From positions 186,001 to 250,000 of the forward strand of contig JBFIES010000005.1 in assembly GCA_041603235.1 (NCBI GenBank): a DNA stretch of 64,000 nt, written 5' to 3'. Below, in pieces: positions 25,958-33,341 of the stretch. This DNA is from Panacagrimonas sp041603235 (GTDB lineage: Bacteria > Pseudomonadota > Gammaproteobacteria > Nevskiales > Nevskiaceae). Position 1 is the first letter of the stretch. Each line of letters begins with the position of its first letter. Both the position numbers and the translations under genes were made by a program. Under the pieces are notes generated by a model. The model did not search any database, was not told the DNA's origin, and saw only the letters and a program-made list of their open reading frames with translations.

Positions 25958-26746
25958 TCAGCTGACCTCGTGGGCAGGTGGCTCGGGCTTGGAATGAAAT
26001 TTCCCCCCGCGCAACCAGATCTTCAACGCTTCCCAGTGGATGCCGGCCACGACCTTGAGAGTCATGAATGGCATTTTGAGCACCTGCCAGACAATGACCC
26101 GATCCCGCAGTGGGCGTCGTTGTCCGGTCAGGCTGGCATCCAGAATCGGCACACCATCCCGCGTTTCGTGGATGTGTACCCTGAGTTGCTGCGAAGGTTC
26201 ACCGAGTTCAAATCGGTAGCGCCCGTTCAGATCAAAAAATGGTGAAACGTGAAAACATTTCTCCTTCTCCAATGCCGTTTCATACGCAATGGGGGCGCCT
26301 GCGGATGCGAGCAGATAGCTGTGCTTTTCCTTGAAAGTGTTGCGAACTTCGGCGATGACCGCGCGCAGGCTCCCGTCGCGACCTTCGCAGTACCACAGGC
26401 TGATGGGATTGAAGGCATAGCCCAGCAGTCGCGGCATGACCAGAAGACGGATGCGTCCGCCGTCAGGTTCAATACCTGATTGCTGCATCAGGCCTTCGGC
26501 CCAATCGCGCAGGCCGCCCTGCGTTTCTGCCCCATGGTCACGGTCATGAAAGGACAGCAGGTTGAAGCGGTTATGGGAAAAGAATCTGGCGCTGGCCGCG
26601 CTTTGCGCAATGTGATCGATATCCAGCAGCAGATAGAACACCTGGTACTTGAAGGCATAGAGCGGCGCCACCAGACGACGATGCCCCACCTGCGCGGCGT
26701 ACAGGCAAGCCGTTTCGTCCTGCTTGGCGGGCCCCGAGTTGTTCAC
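25958..26746 (-). CDS. DUF1365 domain protein
   Basis: A 262-residue protein of the DUF1365 family, which nearly always accompanies an FAD oxidoreductase and a CFA-like methyltransferase. Conserved parts are VGHRRLVAPLYAFKYQVFYLLLDID at the start (core HRRLVAPLYAFKY), FNLLSFHDRDHG, RLLVMPRLLGYAFNPIS and HVSPFFDLNGRYRF. Function is unproven; a role in fatty-acyl modification is inferred from context. Its start overlaps the end of the oxidoreductase gene by 4 bases and the methyltransferase begins 15 bases after its stop. Confidence 0.9.
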   Translation of the reverse strand: MNNSGPAKQDETACLYAAQVGHRRLVAPLYAFKYQVFYLLLDIDHIAQSAASARFFSHNRFNLLSFHDRDHGAETQGGLRDWAEGLMQQSGIEPDGGRIRLLVMPRLLGYAFNPISLWYCEGRDGSLRAVIAEVRNTFKEKHSYLLASAGAPIAYETALEKEKCFHVSPFFDLNGRYRFELGEPSQQLRVHIHETRDGVPILDASLTGQRRPLRDRVIVWQVLKMPFMTLKVVAGIHWEALKIWLRGGKFHSKPEPPAHEVS

Positions 26747-28020
26747 AGCACAGCCCAGTCCGGAAGACAGCGATCGTCAATGCCTCGAACCGCGCGTAGC
26801 CCTGACTTCAGGCCGTCCTCATGAAAGCCGTACTGTGTCCATGCGCCAGCGAACCAGGTTCGACGGTGGCCCTGGATCTCTGCGAGGCGTGCGTGGGTGA
26901 TGACACTCGCCGGACCGTACTGCGGGTGCTCGTACACCGTGTCATAGAGAATTTTCCCCGATGGGATTTCGCGCGCCGGATTCAGGGTCACGATGTAGTT
27001 CACCTCACCCGGTATGCCCTGGAGCTTGTTCATCCAGTAGCTGCCCGAGATTGGCCGATCGTGAACCTCGTCCACGTCGTTGATGTAATTCCACGATGCC
27101 CAGGCCGCACGCCGCCGTGGCAGGAAGCTTTCGTCGGTATGCAAAACGCAGCGGCTGGCACCGTATGGAATGCCCTGCAACAGGGTGCGCTCCACTTCAT
27201 CCGTGTCTTCGAGAATCTTCAGCGTCTGGTCGGCGTGTGCCGCGCAGATCACCTGGTCGAACGCCTGCTGATTGACCGGCGTCTTGATCACCACCTCAGC
27301 ATCATCGCGCTGGATCGCCGTGACCTCCGTGCTCAGACGAAGCTCGCCCTTGAAGCGCGCCAATATCGGCTTGATGTACTGGTTGGAGCCGCCGATCACG
27401 GTTCGCCATGTCGGTTGCTGCGTGGCGGTAAACAGCGAGTGTGAGTCAAAGAAGCGCATGAAATCCGCAGCCGGATACGCCATCGCCTGCCGCGGGGAAC
27501 AGCTCCAGATCAGGCCGGCCATCGGCAGCAGATAGCGGCTGGCCATCTTGGGAGACAGGCCGGATTGATCGAGAAATTCTCCGAGAGATCCTTCAGGCAG
27601 CTGCCCGCTGGTCAGAATTTTGCGGCAGCGCGCATTGAGCCGGAGGATGTCGATCAGCATGCGGATGTGCGTCCAGCTCAGCAGGTTCGAGGGCTGTGCA
27701 AAGACGGTCCAGATATGGTCGCTTCCCATGTATTCGTAGGCGCCGTCACCCAGTGATACGCCAAAGGACATGCTGGTGTCGCGCGTCTGGATGCCCAGTT
27801 CGGCGAACAGAGCAGTGAGATTGGGATAGTTGATCCCGTTGTAGACGATCCAGCCCGTATCCACCGGCTGTACGCTGCCGTCAGGCAGGGACACCGGGAT
27901 CGTATTGGTGTGGCCACCGACACGATCATCGGACTCAAACAAGGTGACCTCGTGCTTCTGGGAAAGCAGGTCGGCGGCGATCAGTCCGGAGATTCCGGAG
28001 CCAATGACAGCAATTTTCAT
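26743..28020 (-). CDS. FAD-dependent amine-oxidase-like oxidoreductase
   Basis: A 425-residue flavoprotein. The N-terminal Rossmann motif is IAVIGSGISGLIAADLL, then ESDDRVGGHTNTI, and a C-terminal FAD-contact segment WFAGAWTQYGFHEDGLKSG. It belongs to the phytoene desaturase/amine oxidase superfamily. In the conserved neighbourhood with DUF1365 and CFA synthase it probably oxidises or desaturates acyl chains on phospholipid. It is the first gene of the minus-strand cluster; an upstream promoter would lie in 28021-28094. Confidence 0.9.
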   Translation of the reverse strand: MKIAVIGSGISGLIAADLLSQKHEVTLFESDDRVGGHTNTIPVSLPDGSVQPVDTGWIVYNGINYPNLTALFAELGIQTRDTSMSFGVSLGDGAYEYMGSDHIWTVFAQPSNLLSWTHIRMLIDILRLNARCRKILTSGQLPEGSLGEFLDQSGLSPKMASRYLLPMAGLIWSCSPRQAMAYPAADFMRFFDSHSLFTATQQPTWRTVIGGSNQYIKPILARFKGELRLSTEVTAIQRDDAEVVIKTPVNQQAFDQVICAAHADQTLKILEDTDEVERTLLQGIPYGASRCVLHTDESFLPRRRAAWASWNYINDVDEVHDRPISGSYWMNKLQGIPGEVNYIVTLNPAREIPSGKILYDTVYEHPQYGPASVITHARLAEIQGHRRTWFAGAWTQYGFHEDGLKSGLRAVRGIDDRCLPDWAVL

Positions 28021-28094
28021 GGAAATTTCAGTGGGGGCGTCTCACAGGTACGGGTGAGGCCAGCGGCCAGATGCCGCATTGCAGCTAACCCGGC

Positions 28095-28733
28095 TCAGGG
28101 CACGGCTTTGAGCAGCGGAACGATCGCCGGCCACACGGTTTCAAGAATCAACGCTTGCGATGCCGCATTGGGGTGAATGCCATCCGCCTGAAAGGCATCT
28201 TCATCAAACGCGAAGCTGCCCAGTACAAAAGGCACCAGCGTGAGCTTCTCTGCATCAGCCAGTTGTTCAAAGCTCTGCGAGAACTGCTCGCTGTAGGTAG
28301 GGCCGTAGTTGGCAGGAATATGCATGGCAAACAGTACTGGCTCGGCGCCGCTTTTCTGGCTGAGCGCAATCATGTCTTGCAGGTTCTGGCGCATGGCCTT
28401 GACCGGCAGGGCGCGCAGCCCGTCGTTGCCGCCAAGCTGCAGAAGAACCAATGTGGGCTTGTGCCGGTCCAACAGGCCGGGCAGGCGACCAAGGCCGCCT
28501 CGGGTGGTCTCGCCGCTGATGGCGGCGTTGGCGACAAGGTGATTGAAGCCCTCGGATCGGAGTTTCTGTTGAAATAGATGCACCCAACCCTGCTCAGCAT
28601 CCAGACCGTAGCCGGCCGAGAGACTGTCACCCAGTATCAGAATCACCGGCTTGGCCGGTTCGGCAGCGCCAGCCGGCACGGAAAATGTGAAGGACAGCAG
28701 GACCCCGCAAAAAAATAATCTCAGCATCAACAT
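28095..28733 (-). CDS. tesA: TesA-type arylesterase/thioesterase/lysophospholipase
   Basis: A 212-residue periplasmic GDSL hydrolase. A signal peptide (cut near AGA/AEP) is followed by block I ILGDSLSAGYG with the nucleophile Ser, block III LGGNDGLRA and block V ADGIHPN with Asp and His. TesA cleaves acyl-CoA, lysophospholipid and esters. It is head to head with ybbA, as in E. coli. Translation could begin at either of two ATG codons (28733 or 28727); the first overlaps the ybbA start codon on the other strand by two bases. Confidence 0.94.
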   Translation of the reverse strand: MLMLRLFFCGVLLSFTFSVPAGAAEPAKPVILILGDSLSAGYGLDAEQGWVHLFQQKLRSEGFNHLVANAAISGETTRGGLGRLPGLLDRHKPTLVLLQLGGNDGLRALPVKAMRQNLQDMIALSQKSGAEPVLFAMHIPANYGPTYSEQFSQSFEQLADAEKLTLVPFVLGSFAFDEDAFQADGIHPNAASQALILETVWPAIVPLLKAVP

Positions 28734-29412
28734 GGAATCTTCAGTATCTCAGTGGGCCGTTCAGGCTCGGGACGTCAAACACCAGATTAGCAGCGGCGAA
28801 AACCTGCTGACGATTCTGGATGGTGTGAACTTGGACATCGCCCGCGGCGAATCAGTTGCCATCGTTGGTCGCAGTGGTTCCGGCAAGACCACGTTGCTGT
28901 CGATGCTCGCGGGTCTTGACCGGCCCAGTAGCGGGGAAATCGAGCTGGCAGGCACCGACCTTGCAGCGCTGGACGAGGATTCCAGGGCACGGCTTCGTGC
29001 GGGCCGGGTCGGCTTTGTGTTTCAGTCCTTTCAGTTGTTGGGCGGTTTTACCGCGCTGGAGAACGCACGTCTGGGCGCAGATCTGGCCGGACACCCGGAT
29101 GCACTGGAGCGTGCGCGCAAAGCGCTGGATCAGGTTGGCTTGAGTGCGCGCTCTGCGCATCACCCTTACCAGATGTCAGGCGGCGAGCAGCAGCGCGTCG
29201 CCATTGCCCGTGCCTTTGCGGCTGGCCCGGACATCCTGTTTGCTGACGAACCCACCGGCAATCTCGATTCAGCCACCGGCGAGCAGATCATTGACCTGCT
29301 GTTCCAGCTCAATCGGGAGCAGGGGGCAACCCTGATTCTGGTCACCCACGACGATCAGCTCGCCAGCCGTTGCCAGCGCGTCCTGACCCTGGAAGAAGGC
29401 AAGGTGCACTGA
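28732..29412 (+). CDS. ybbA: YbbA-type ABC transporter ATPase
   Basis: A 226-residue ATPase of the MacB/LolD type. Walker A VGRSGSGKTT, Q-loop FVFQSFQLL, signature SGGEQQRVAIARAF, Walker B DILFADEPTGNLDS and the H-loop VTHD are intact. It would power an FtsX-type permease. In E. coli the partner ybbP follows directly; here the ybbP homologue begins 5.4 kb downstream. The start at 28732 fits the family length and makes a head-to-head contact with tesA. Confidence 0.94.
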   Translation: MESSVSQWAVQARDVKHQISSGENLLTILDGVNLDIARGESVAIVGRSGSGKTTLLSMLAGLDRPSSGEIELAGTDLAALDEDSRARLRAGRVGFVFQSFQLLGGFTALENARLGADLAGHPDALERARKALDQVGLSARSAHHPYQMSGGEQQRVAIARAFAAGPDILFADEPTGNLDSATGEQIIDLLFQLNREQGATLILVTHDDQLASRCQRVLTLEEGKVH

Positions 29413-29580
29413 ATCGCGCATCCGGCACGTCGCGATGCACGCGCAGCGGCTTGAGAGCGGGGCAGTACAAGGCAGATGGAAGGTCGGCAGGTTCTGTCGC
29501 CGCAGTAGCTGCATCATCTGAATTTGATCATCAGACCGTGCCCGTTCTTTGCTAGGCTCGCGCCACGGCAAGGCGTCGCG

Positions 29581-29599
29581 ATCACGCTTTCCTCGTGAT
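29581..29599. repeat. Inverted repeat upstream of the acyltransferase gene
   Basis: ATCACG (29581-29586) and CGTGAT (29594-29599) flank 7 bases, within the 252-base gap between ybbA and the acyltransferase. It may be a regulator site for the acyltransferase gene. The rest of the gap shows no feature I can name. Confidence 0.3.
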
Positions 29600-29664
29600 G
29601 GTTCTGCAGACCAACTCAAGCACGCAGAAGTTTCACCCCGTGATCGCTGAGTGACTCACCGACC

Positions 29665-30855
29665 ATGCATTTGCTGAGCCCCTATCCGCCGATTGTCGCG
29701 ATATTGATCGCGCTTCTGACTGTGCGCTTCCTGCCGGGCCGCGCATCGGAAGCGCCACCGCAAGCCGGTCGCTTTAATGCACTGGATGGTCTGCGCGGGT
29801 ATCTCGCATTCAGTGTTTATATCCACCATTCCGCGTTCTGGTATTTCTATCTGCACGAGGGAGTCTGGGCCTCCTTCGAGTCGCGCTACATGCATTTCGG
29901 ACATAGCGCGGTGGCCATGTTCTTCATGATCACCGGCTTTCTGTTTTTCTCGAAGTTGCTGGACGCACGCGGCCGTGGCATTGACTGGCGGCGGCTGTAT
30001 CTGTCGCGCGTGCTGAGGTTGACCCCCCTGTACCTGTTTGCGATGGCGATGCTTTTTGCCATCGTGGCGATCGAGTCGGATTTTGAGATTCGCGAGAGCT
30101 GGCAAGCGCTGATCCTCAAGTCCCTGACTTGGCTGAGCTTCACCGTGGGCGGACAGCCGGATATCAATCATGTGGCGGATACCCGACATGTTCTGGCGGG
30201 CGTAACCTGGACCCTTGCCTACGAATGGGCGTTTTATCTGAGTCTGCCGATCATTGCGCTGTGCATCGGCGTGCGTCCCGGCATGGGTTGGGTGCTGGTG
30301 GGCGCGCTGGGCGTCGCACTGTTCGTGACCGAGTTGCATGACCTGCTCGGCTACCGTGCTTTCCTGGCGGGCATGGTCGCGGCGGTGTTGGTGCGGTCAG
30401 ACAAAGTATCTGCGGTATGCAGGAGTCGTCTGGGTTCGGTGACAGCAATAGCGCTGGCGGCGACGGCGATCTGCTTTTTCGATTCGGCATATAACCGCAT
30501 CGCGCTGTTGCTGTTCAGCGTCGTCTTCCTGATTTTTGCCTGCGGAAACCACCTGTTCGGGATGTTGTCGTTGGCGTGTGCTCGCAGACTGGGCGACATG
30601 GGATACAGCATCTATCTGCTGCACGGGGCGGTTCTCTACATCGTGTTTCGATATGTCATTGGCTTTGAATCTGCCAGCGGCTTCACTCCCTTGCAGCATT
30701 GGCTGGTGATCCTGTGTGTGGTTCCCGCTTTGATCGTTCTGTGTGACCTCACGTTTCGATACATCGAGAAGCCGGGCATGAACGCGATTCCGAGGGTCAG
30801 CGCGTGGCTGCAAATGCGAAATCAGCGGCGTCTTCGCATGGCCGCGACACCCTGA
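29665..30855 (+). CDS. Acyltransferase 3 family (OafA/YrhL-like) membrane protein
   Basis: A 396-residue protein with about ten membrane helices. The family opening FNALDGLRGYLAFSVYIHHS contains the conserved Arg and His; RRLYLSRVLRLTPLYLF and the late DMGYSIYLLHGAVL are also typical. Such enzymes O-acylate surface sugars such as lipopolysaccharide O-antigen or exopolysaccharide. The acceptor is unknown. It opens the block inserted between ybbA and ybbP. Confidence 0.88.
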   Translation: MHLLSPYPPIVAILIALLTVRFLPGRASEAPPQAGRFNALDGLRGYLAFSVYIHHSAFWYFYLHEGVWASFESRYMHFGHSAVAMFFMITGFLFFSKLLDARGRGIDWRRLYLSRVLRLTPLYLFAMAMLFAIVAIESDFEIRESWQALILKSLTWLSFTVGGQPDINHVADTRHVLAGVTWTLAYEWAFYLSLPIIALCIGVRPGMGWVLVGALGVALFVTELHDLLGYRAFLAGMVAAVLVRSDKVSAVCRSRLGSVTAIALAATAICFFDSAYNRIALLLFSVVFLIFACGNHLFGMLSLACARRLGDMGYSIYLLHGAVLYIVFRYVIGFESASGFTPLQHWLVILCVVPALIVLCDLTFRYIEKPGMNAIPRVSAWLQMRNQRRLRMAATP

Positions 30856-30973
30856 AGTCAGGGCTTCGGGCTCAGATATGAGATGAGCCAGAACTGGCCG
30901 TAGCGGAATTTTTAAGCGATCCTGTGGTCTGGTAGATCGTCATGCAGATTTCATGCATGCATTCGAGGGCGTT

Positions 30974-31351
30974 ATGGGTACGGTCGTTTTGCAACGCGGA
31001 TTGAAATGGGCATTGGTGCTGGTGATGATCGCCGGCACCTGGCCGATGGCCGTGTTCGCTGCGCCAGTAAACACGCAAGCAGTGGAGCATTTGCAGGCCG
31101 CAGATGCGCCGCCCTGCCACGGTGACGCGCAACAGGCGGCGTCGCCCGCCAAAGCTAGCCCATGCCCGGATGGATGCTGCAGTCAGGGAGACTGCGGCGT
31201 CATGAGTTGCGGTTTTTCCAGCGGTGCTGGCGCCTGCGCCAAGGGCGGCTTCCAGATCGCGCTGCGGCCTGAGGTGATGCGCGTGCAATTGGGGCCGCGT
31301 CATTTGCCGCAAACCCCTGCCGAACGATTGCTGCGGCCACCGATCGCCTGA
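30974..31351 (+). CDS. CopL-like cysteine-rich exported metal-binding protein
   Basis: A 125-residue protein with a signal peptide (cut near FAA/PV) and a short mature part rich in Cys and His: PPCHGDA, CPDGCCSQGDCG, MSCGFS and CAKGG. It resembles the CopL metal-binding family found with copper-resistance genes in xanthomonads, though similarity is loose. I chose the ATG at 30974 because GAGGG lies 4 bases before it. It heads a four-gene run of probable metal-handling genes. Confidence 0.6.
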   Translation: MGTVVLQRGLKWALVLVMIAGTWPMAVFAAPVNTQAVEHLQAADAPPCHGDAQQAASPAKASPCPDGCCSQGDCGVMSCGFSSGAGACAKGGFQIALRPEVMRVQLGPRHLPQTPAERLLRPPIA

Positions 31352-31374
31352 TTTCCTGATCAAGGAACTTGCGT

Positions 31375-31391
31375 CGTGCACCTTGTGCACG
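31375..31391. repeat. Perfect inverted repeat between two metal-cluster genes
   Basis: CGTGCAC (31375-31381) and GTGCACG (31385-31391) form a perfect 17-bp palindrome with a CTT centre, 39 bases before the next start codon. It could be an operator or an mRNA hairpin. Confidence 0.35.
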
Positions 31392-31429
31392 GCCCACGCT
31401 GCCGTGTGCAGCGAATTCAGGAGATTGTG

Positions 31430-32086
31430 ATGAAACAGAATCTGAGCCGATGTCTGGTCGCGTTTGCCTTATTGCTGGCCTCAGGCAGTGCCATGTCAAA
31501 ACCTATCGCATGGGCGGATGGCTGGACTTTGATGAGTGAGTACGGCGCCGGAACCATGACCGAAGCGCAAGTCTTTTATGCCCCTACCTACTGGGCTTCA
31601 CTGGGTGCGGGCTGGGTCAATTTTGTTGCCGAAGATGACAGCTTCGACCGGCGTATCAGCTACGTGCGCGGGAACCTGCTGGCCAAACGCTGGAATCTGC
31701 CCGCTGCGCAGGCCAATGTCTTTGCCTGGGGCGGAGTGGGGCGCGCTACCGGCAATGAATTTCGTGGCGCGATATTCGCCCATCACTATGGCTTCCAGGC
31801 TGATTACGAGACGCGAAAGGTCTATGTGTCATGGAAGTCGGATGCGCAGGTCACCAGGCATTTCGAGCACCGCACCGACACACTGCAGCTTGGTATCGCG
31901 CCCTACGAGCATGACTACGACACGCTGGCGACCTGGTTTCTGGTGCAGGCCCGCCACTACACCGGCGGCATCTACGACGGCGTAGAGCCTGCGCTGATCC
32001 TGCGTCTATTCAAGGGCGGCAGCTGGCTCGACATTGGTGCAACCAGTGACGGCAAGTTGCAGGCCATGTTGATGTTTGTTTATTGA
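31430..32086 (+). CDS. Exported protein, probable outer-membrane beta-barrel, unknown
   Basis: A 218-residue protein with a signal peptide (cut near AMS/KPI). The mature part is made of alternating hydrophobic and aromatic strands (YAPTYWASLGAGWVNF, TLATWFLVQARHYTG, ALILRLFKGGSWLDIGA) and ends in a C-terminal VY, which suggests a small beta-barrel. I recognise no named family. AGGAG at 31419-31423 sets the start at 31430. It lies between the CopL-like and MerP-like genes, so a role in metal traffic across the outer membrane is a reasonable guess. Confidence 0.6.
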   Translation: MKQNLSRCLVAFALLLASGSAMSKPIAWADGWTLMSEYGAGTMTEAQVFYAPTYWASLGAGWVNFVAEDDSFDRRISYVRGNLLAKRWNLPAAQANVFAWGGVGRATGNEFRGAIFAHHYGFQADYETRKVYVSWKSDAQVTRHFEHRTDTLQLGIAPYEHDYDTLATWFLVQARHYTGGIYDGVEPALILRLFKGGSWLDIGATSDGKLQAMLMFVY

Positions 32087-32100
32087 ATTGGAGAACCATC

Positions 32101-32433
32101 ATGAAAATCATTATTAGCTTGTTGTTTGCGCTGCTGGCCGCGTTTCCGCAGTTGAGCATGGCGCGCAGCATCGAAGTCGAAGTCAATGGCCTGGTATGTG
32201 CGTTCTGCGCGCAGGGCATCAAGAAGAGCCTTGGAAAATTTCCCGAAGCCGAAGAAGTGTTCGTCAGTCTTGAGAATCGTCTCGTGGCGGTTCAGTTGAA
32301 AGAGGGCAGTGATATTGCCGATGCTGACCTCAAGAAGGCGATTACCGACGCCGGATACGCCACCGTTGGCATCGAGCGCACCGAGCAGGACATCGAGGCG
32401 ATCCGGGCCCGCGTCGAGCAGGAGCAAAAGTGA
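32101..32433 (+). CDS. Periplasmic heavy-metal-associated protein, MerP-like
   Basis: A 110-residue exported protein: signal peptide (about 1-21), then one heavy-metal-associated domain with the metal-binding motif GLVCAFCAQGI (Cys 33, Cys 36) and the typical beta-alpha-beta pattern. A charged C-terminal tail follows. It would hand a soft metal ion (Hg, Cu or similar) to the membrane protein encoded next, whose GTG overlaps its TGA. The motif lacks the usual GMTC start, so metal preference is unclear. Confidence 0.82.
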   Translation: MKIIISLLFALLAAFPQLSMARSIEVEVNGLVCAFCAQGIKKSLGKFPEAEEVFVSLENRLVAVQLKEGSDIADADLKKAITDAGYATVGIERTEQDIEAIRARVEQEQK

Positions 32434-32837
32434 AGGCGGCATCAGATGCGCCGCTCGACGCACCTTTGCGACGCAACGTCGGCTTGTCTTTCCTCACCCT
32501 GCTTGCCAGTAGTGGAACGCTCATCTGCTGCGTGTTGCCGGCGGTAATGGTGTCGCTGGGCGCGGGCGCAGCATTGGCGGGGCTGGTGACAGCCGTGCCC
32601 CAACTGGTCTGGTTGTCTGAGCGCAAAATCTGGGTTTTCTCGCTGGCCGCGCTGCTGCTGGTCTTCTCCGGCGTCATGATCTGGAAAGCACGGCGCCTGC
32701 CCTGTCCGGCCGACCCGAAGCTGGCACGTGCCTGCATGCAGTTGCGCTACTGGAGTGCAGGCCTGTGGTGGGTATCCAGTATTGCAGTTGCTGCGGGTGC
32801 GATTTTCGCTTTCCTGCTGCCCTGGTGGAATGCATGA
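32430..32837 (+). CDS. MerT-like metal transport membrane protein
   Basis: A 135-residue inner-membrane protein with three hydrophobic helices. The vicinal pair Cys 33-Cys 34 lies in the first helix (GTLICCVLPAVM) and a second pair, Cys 92 and Cys 102, in the loop between helices two and three. This is the cysteine layout of MerT, which takes metal from MerP and moves it inward. It starts with a GTG overlapping the MerP-like stop. No merA, merR or merB gene accompanies it, so the ion may not be mercury. Confidence 0.75.
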   Translation: MKAASDAPLDAPLRRNVGLSFLTLLASSGTLICCVLPAVMVSLGAGAALAGLVTAVPQLVWLSERKIWVFSLAALLLVFSGVMIWKARRLPCPADPKLARACMQLRYWSAGLWWVSSIAVAAGAIFAFLLPWWNA

Positions 32838-32902
32838 GCCCGGCCATGCCCGCATCCGGCTGATAACCTTGGCTCAACACCTCAGAGCAGCTTGGAAAAG
32901 TG

Positions 32903-33307
32903 ATGGATGACTGGGACGCGGAGCAAATCCGGGAGTTCGCCGAACGTTTGCGAAACCTGGAGGGCGAGCTGGTGACGCAGATCGAACAGCGCCGTGATGC
33001 GAGTGCGGCGGTGGAGCTGGACCAGACCAAGGTGGGCCGGCTGTCGCGCATGGATGCCCTGCAGCAGCAGGCCATGTCGCAGGCCTCCGATCAACGTGCA
33101 GCGCAACAGTTGGTCCGCATTCGGGCGGCCATGACGCGGCTGTCGGAGGGCCGCTTTGGTCGTTGTCTGTCCTGCTCGAGCCCGATGTTGCCCGCGCGGC
33201 TGGAGGCAGATCCCTGCGCGGTCCTGTGCATGGATTGTCAGCAAGACAAGGACGAAGAATCGGCACGGGAAGCCCGGCGCGAAAGCGTGCTTGGACGCCG
33301 CGCATGA
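32903..33307 (+). CDS. TraR/DksA-family zinc-finger protein
   Basis: A 134-residue protein with an N-terminal coiled coil (about 5-65, rich in Glu, Arg and Gln) and a C-terminal C4 zinc finger, CLSCSSP then CAVLCMDCQQ. It resembles short DksA-like proteins that enter the RNA polymerase secondary channel. The coiled-coil tip holds DASAAVELDQTKVGRLSRMD; an Asp pair as in true DksA is not clear, so regulatory activity is uncertain. It lies between the metal genes and the P450 gene. Confidence 0.82.
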   Translation: MDDWDAEQIREFAERLRNLEGELVTQIEQRRDASAAVELDQTKVGRLSRMDALQQQAMSQASDQRAAQQLVRIRAAMTRLSEGRFGRCLSCSSPMLPARLEADPCAVLCMDCQQDKDEESAREARRESVLGRRA

Positions 33308-33341
33308 ACTCCCTTGCACTGCCAATGAAGAACCTGACCTG

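Noticed and set aside
32430..32837. Calling the metal genes a mercury resistance operon
   Set aside because: No MerR, MerA or MerB is present, so only a MerT/MerP-like transport pair can be supported.
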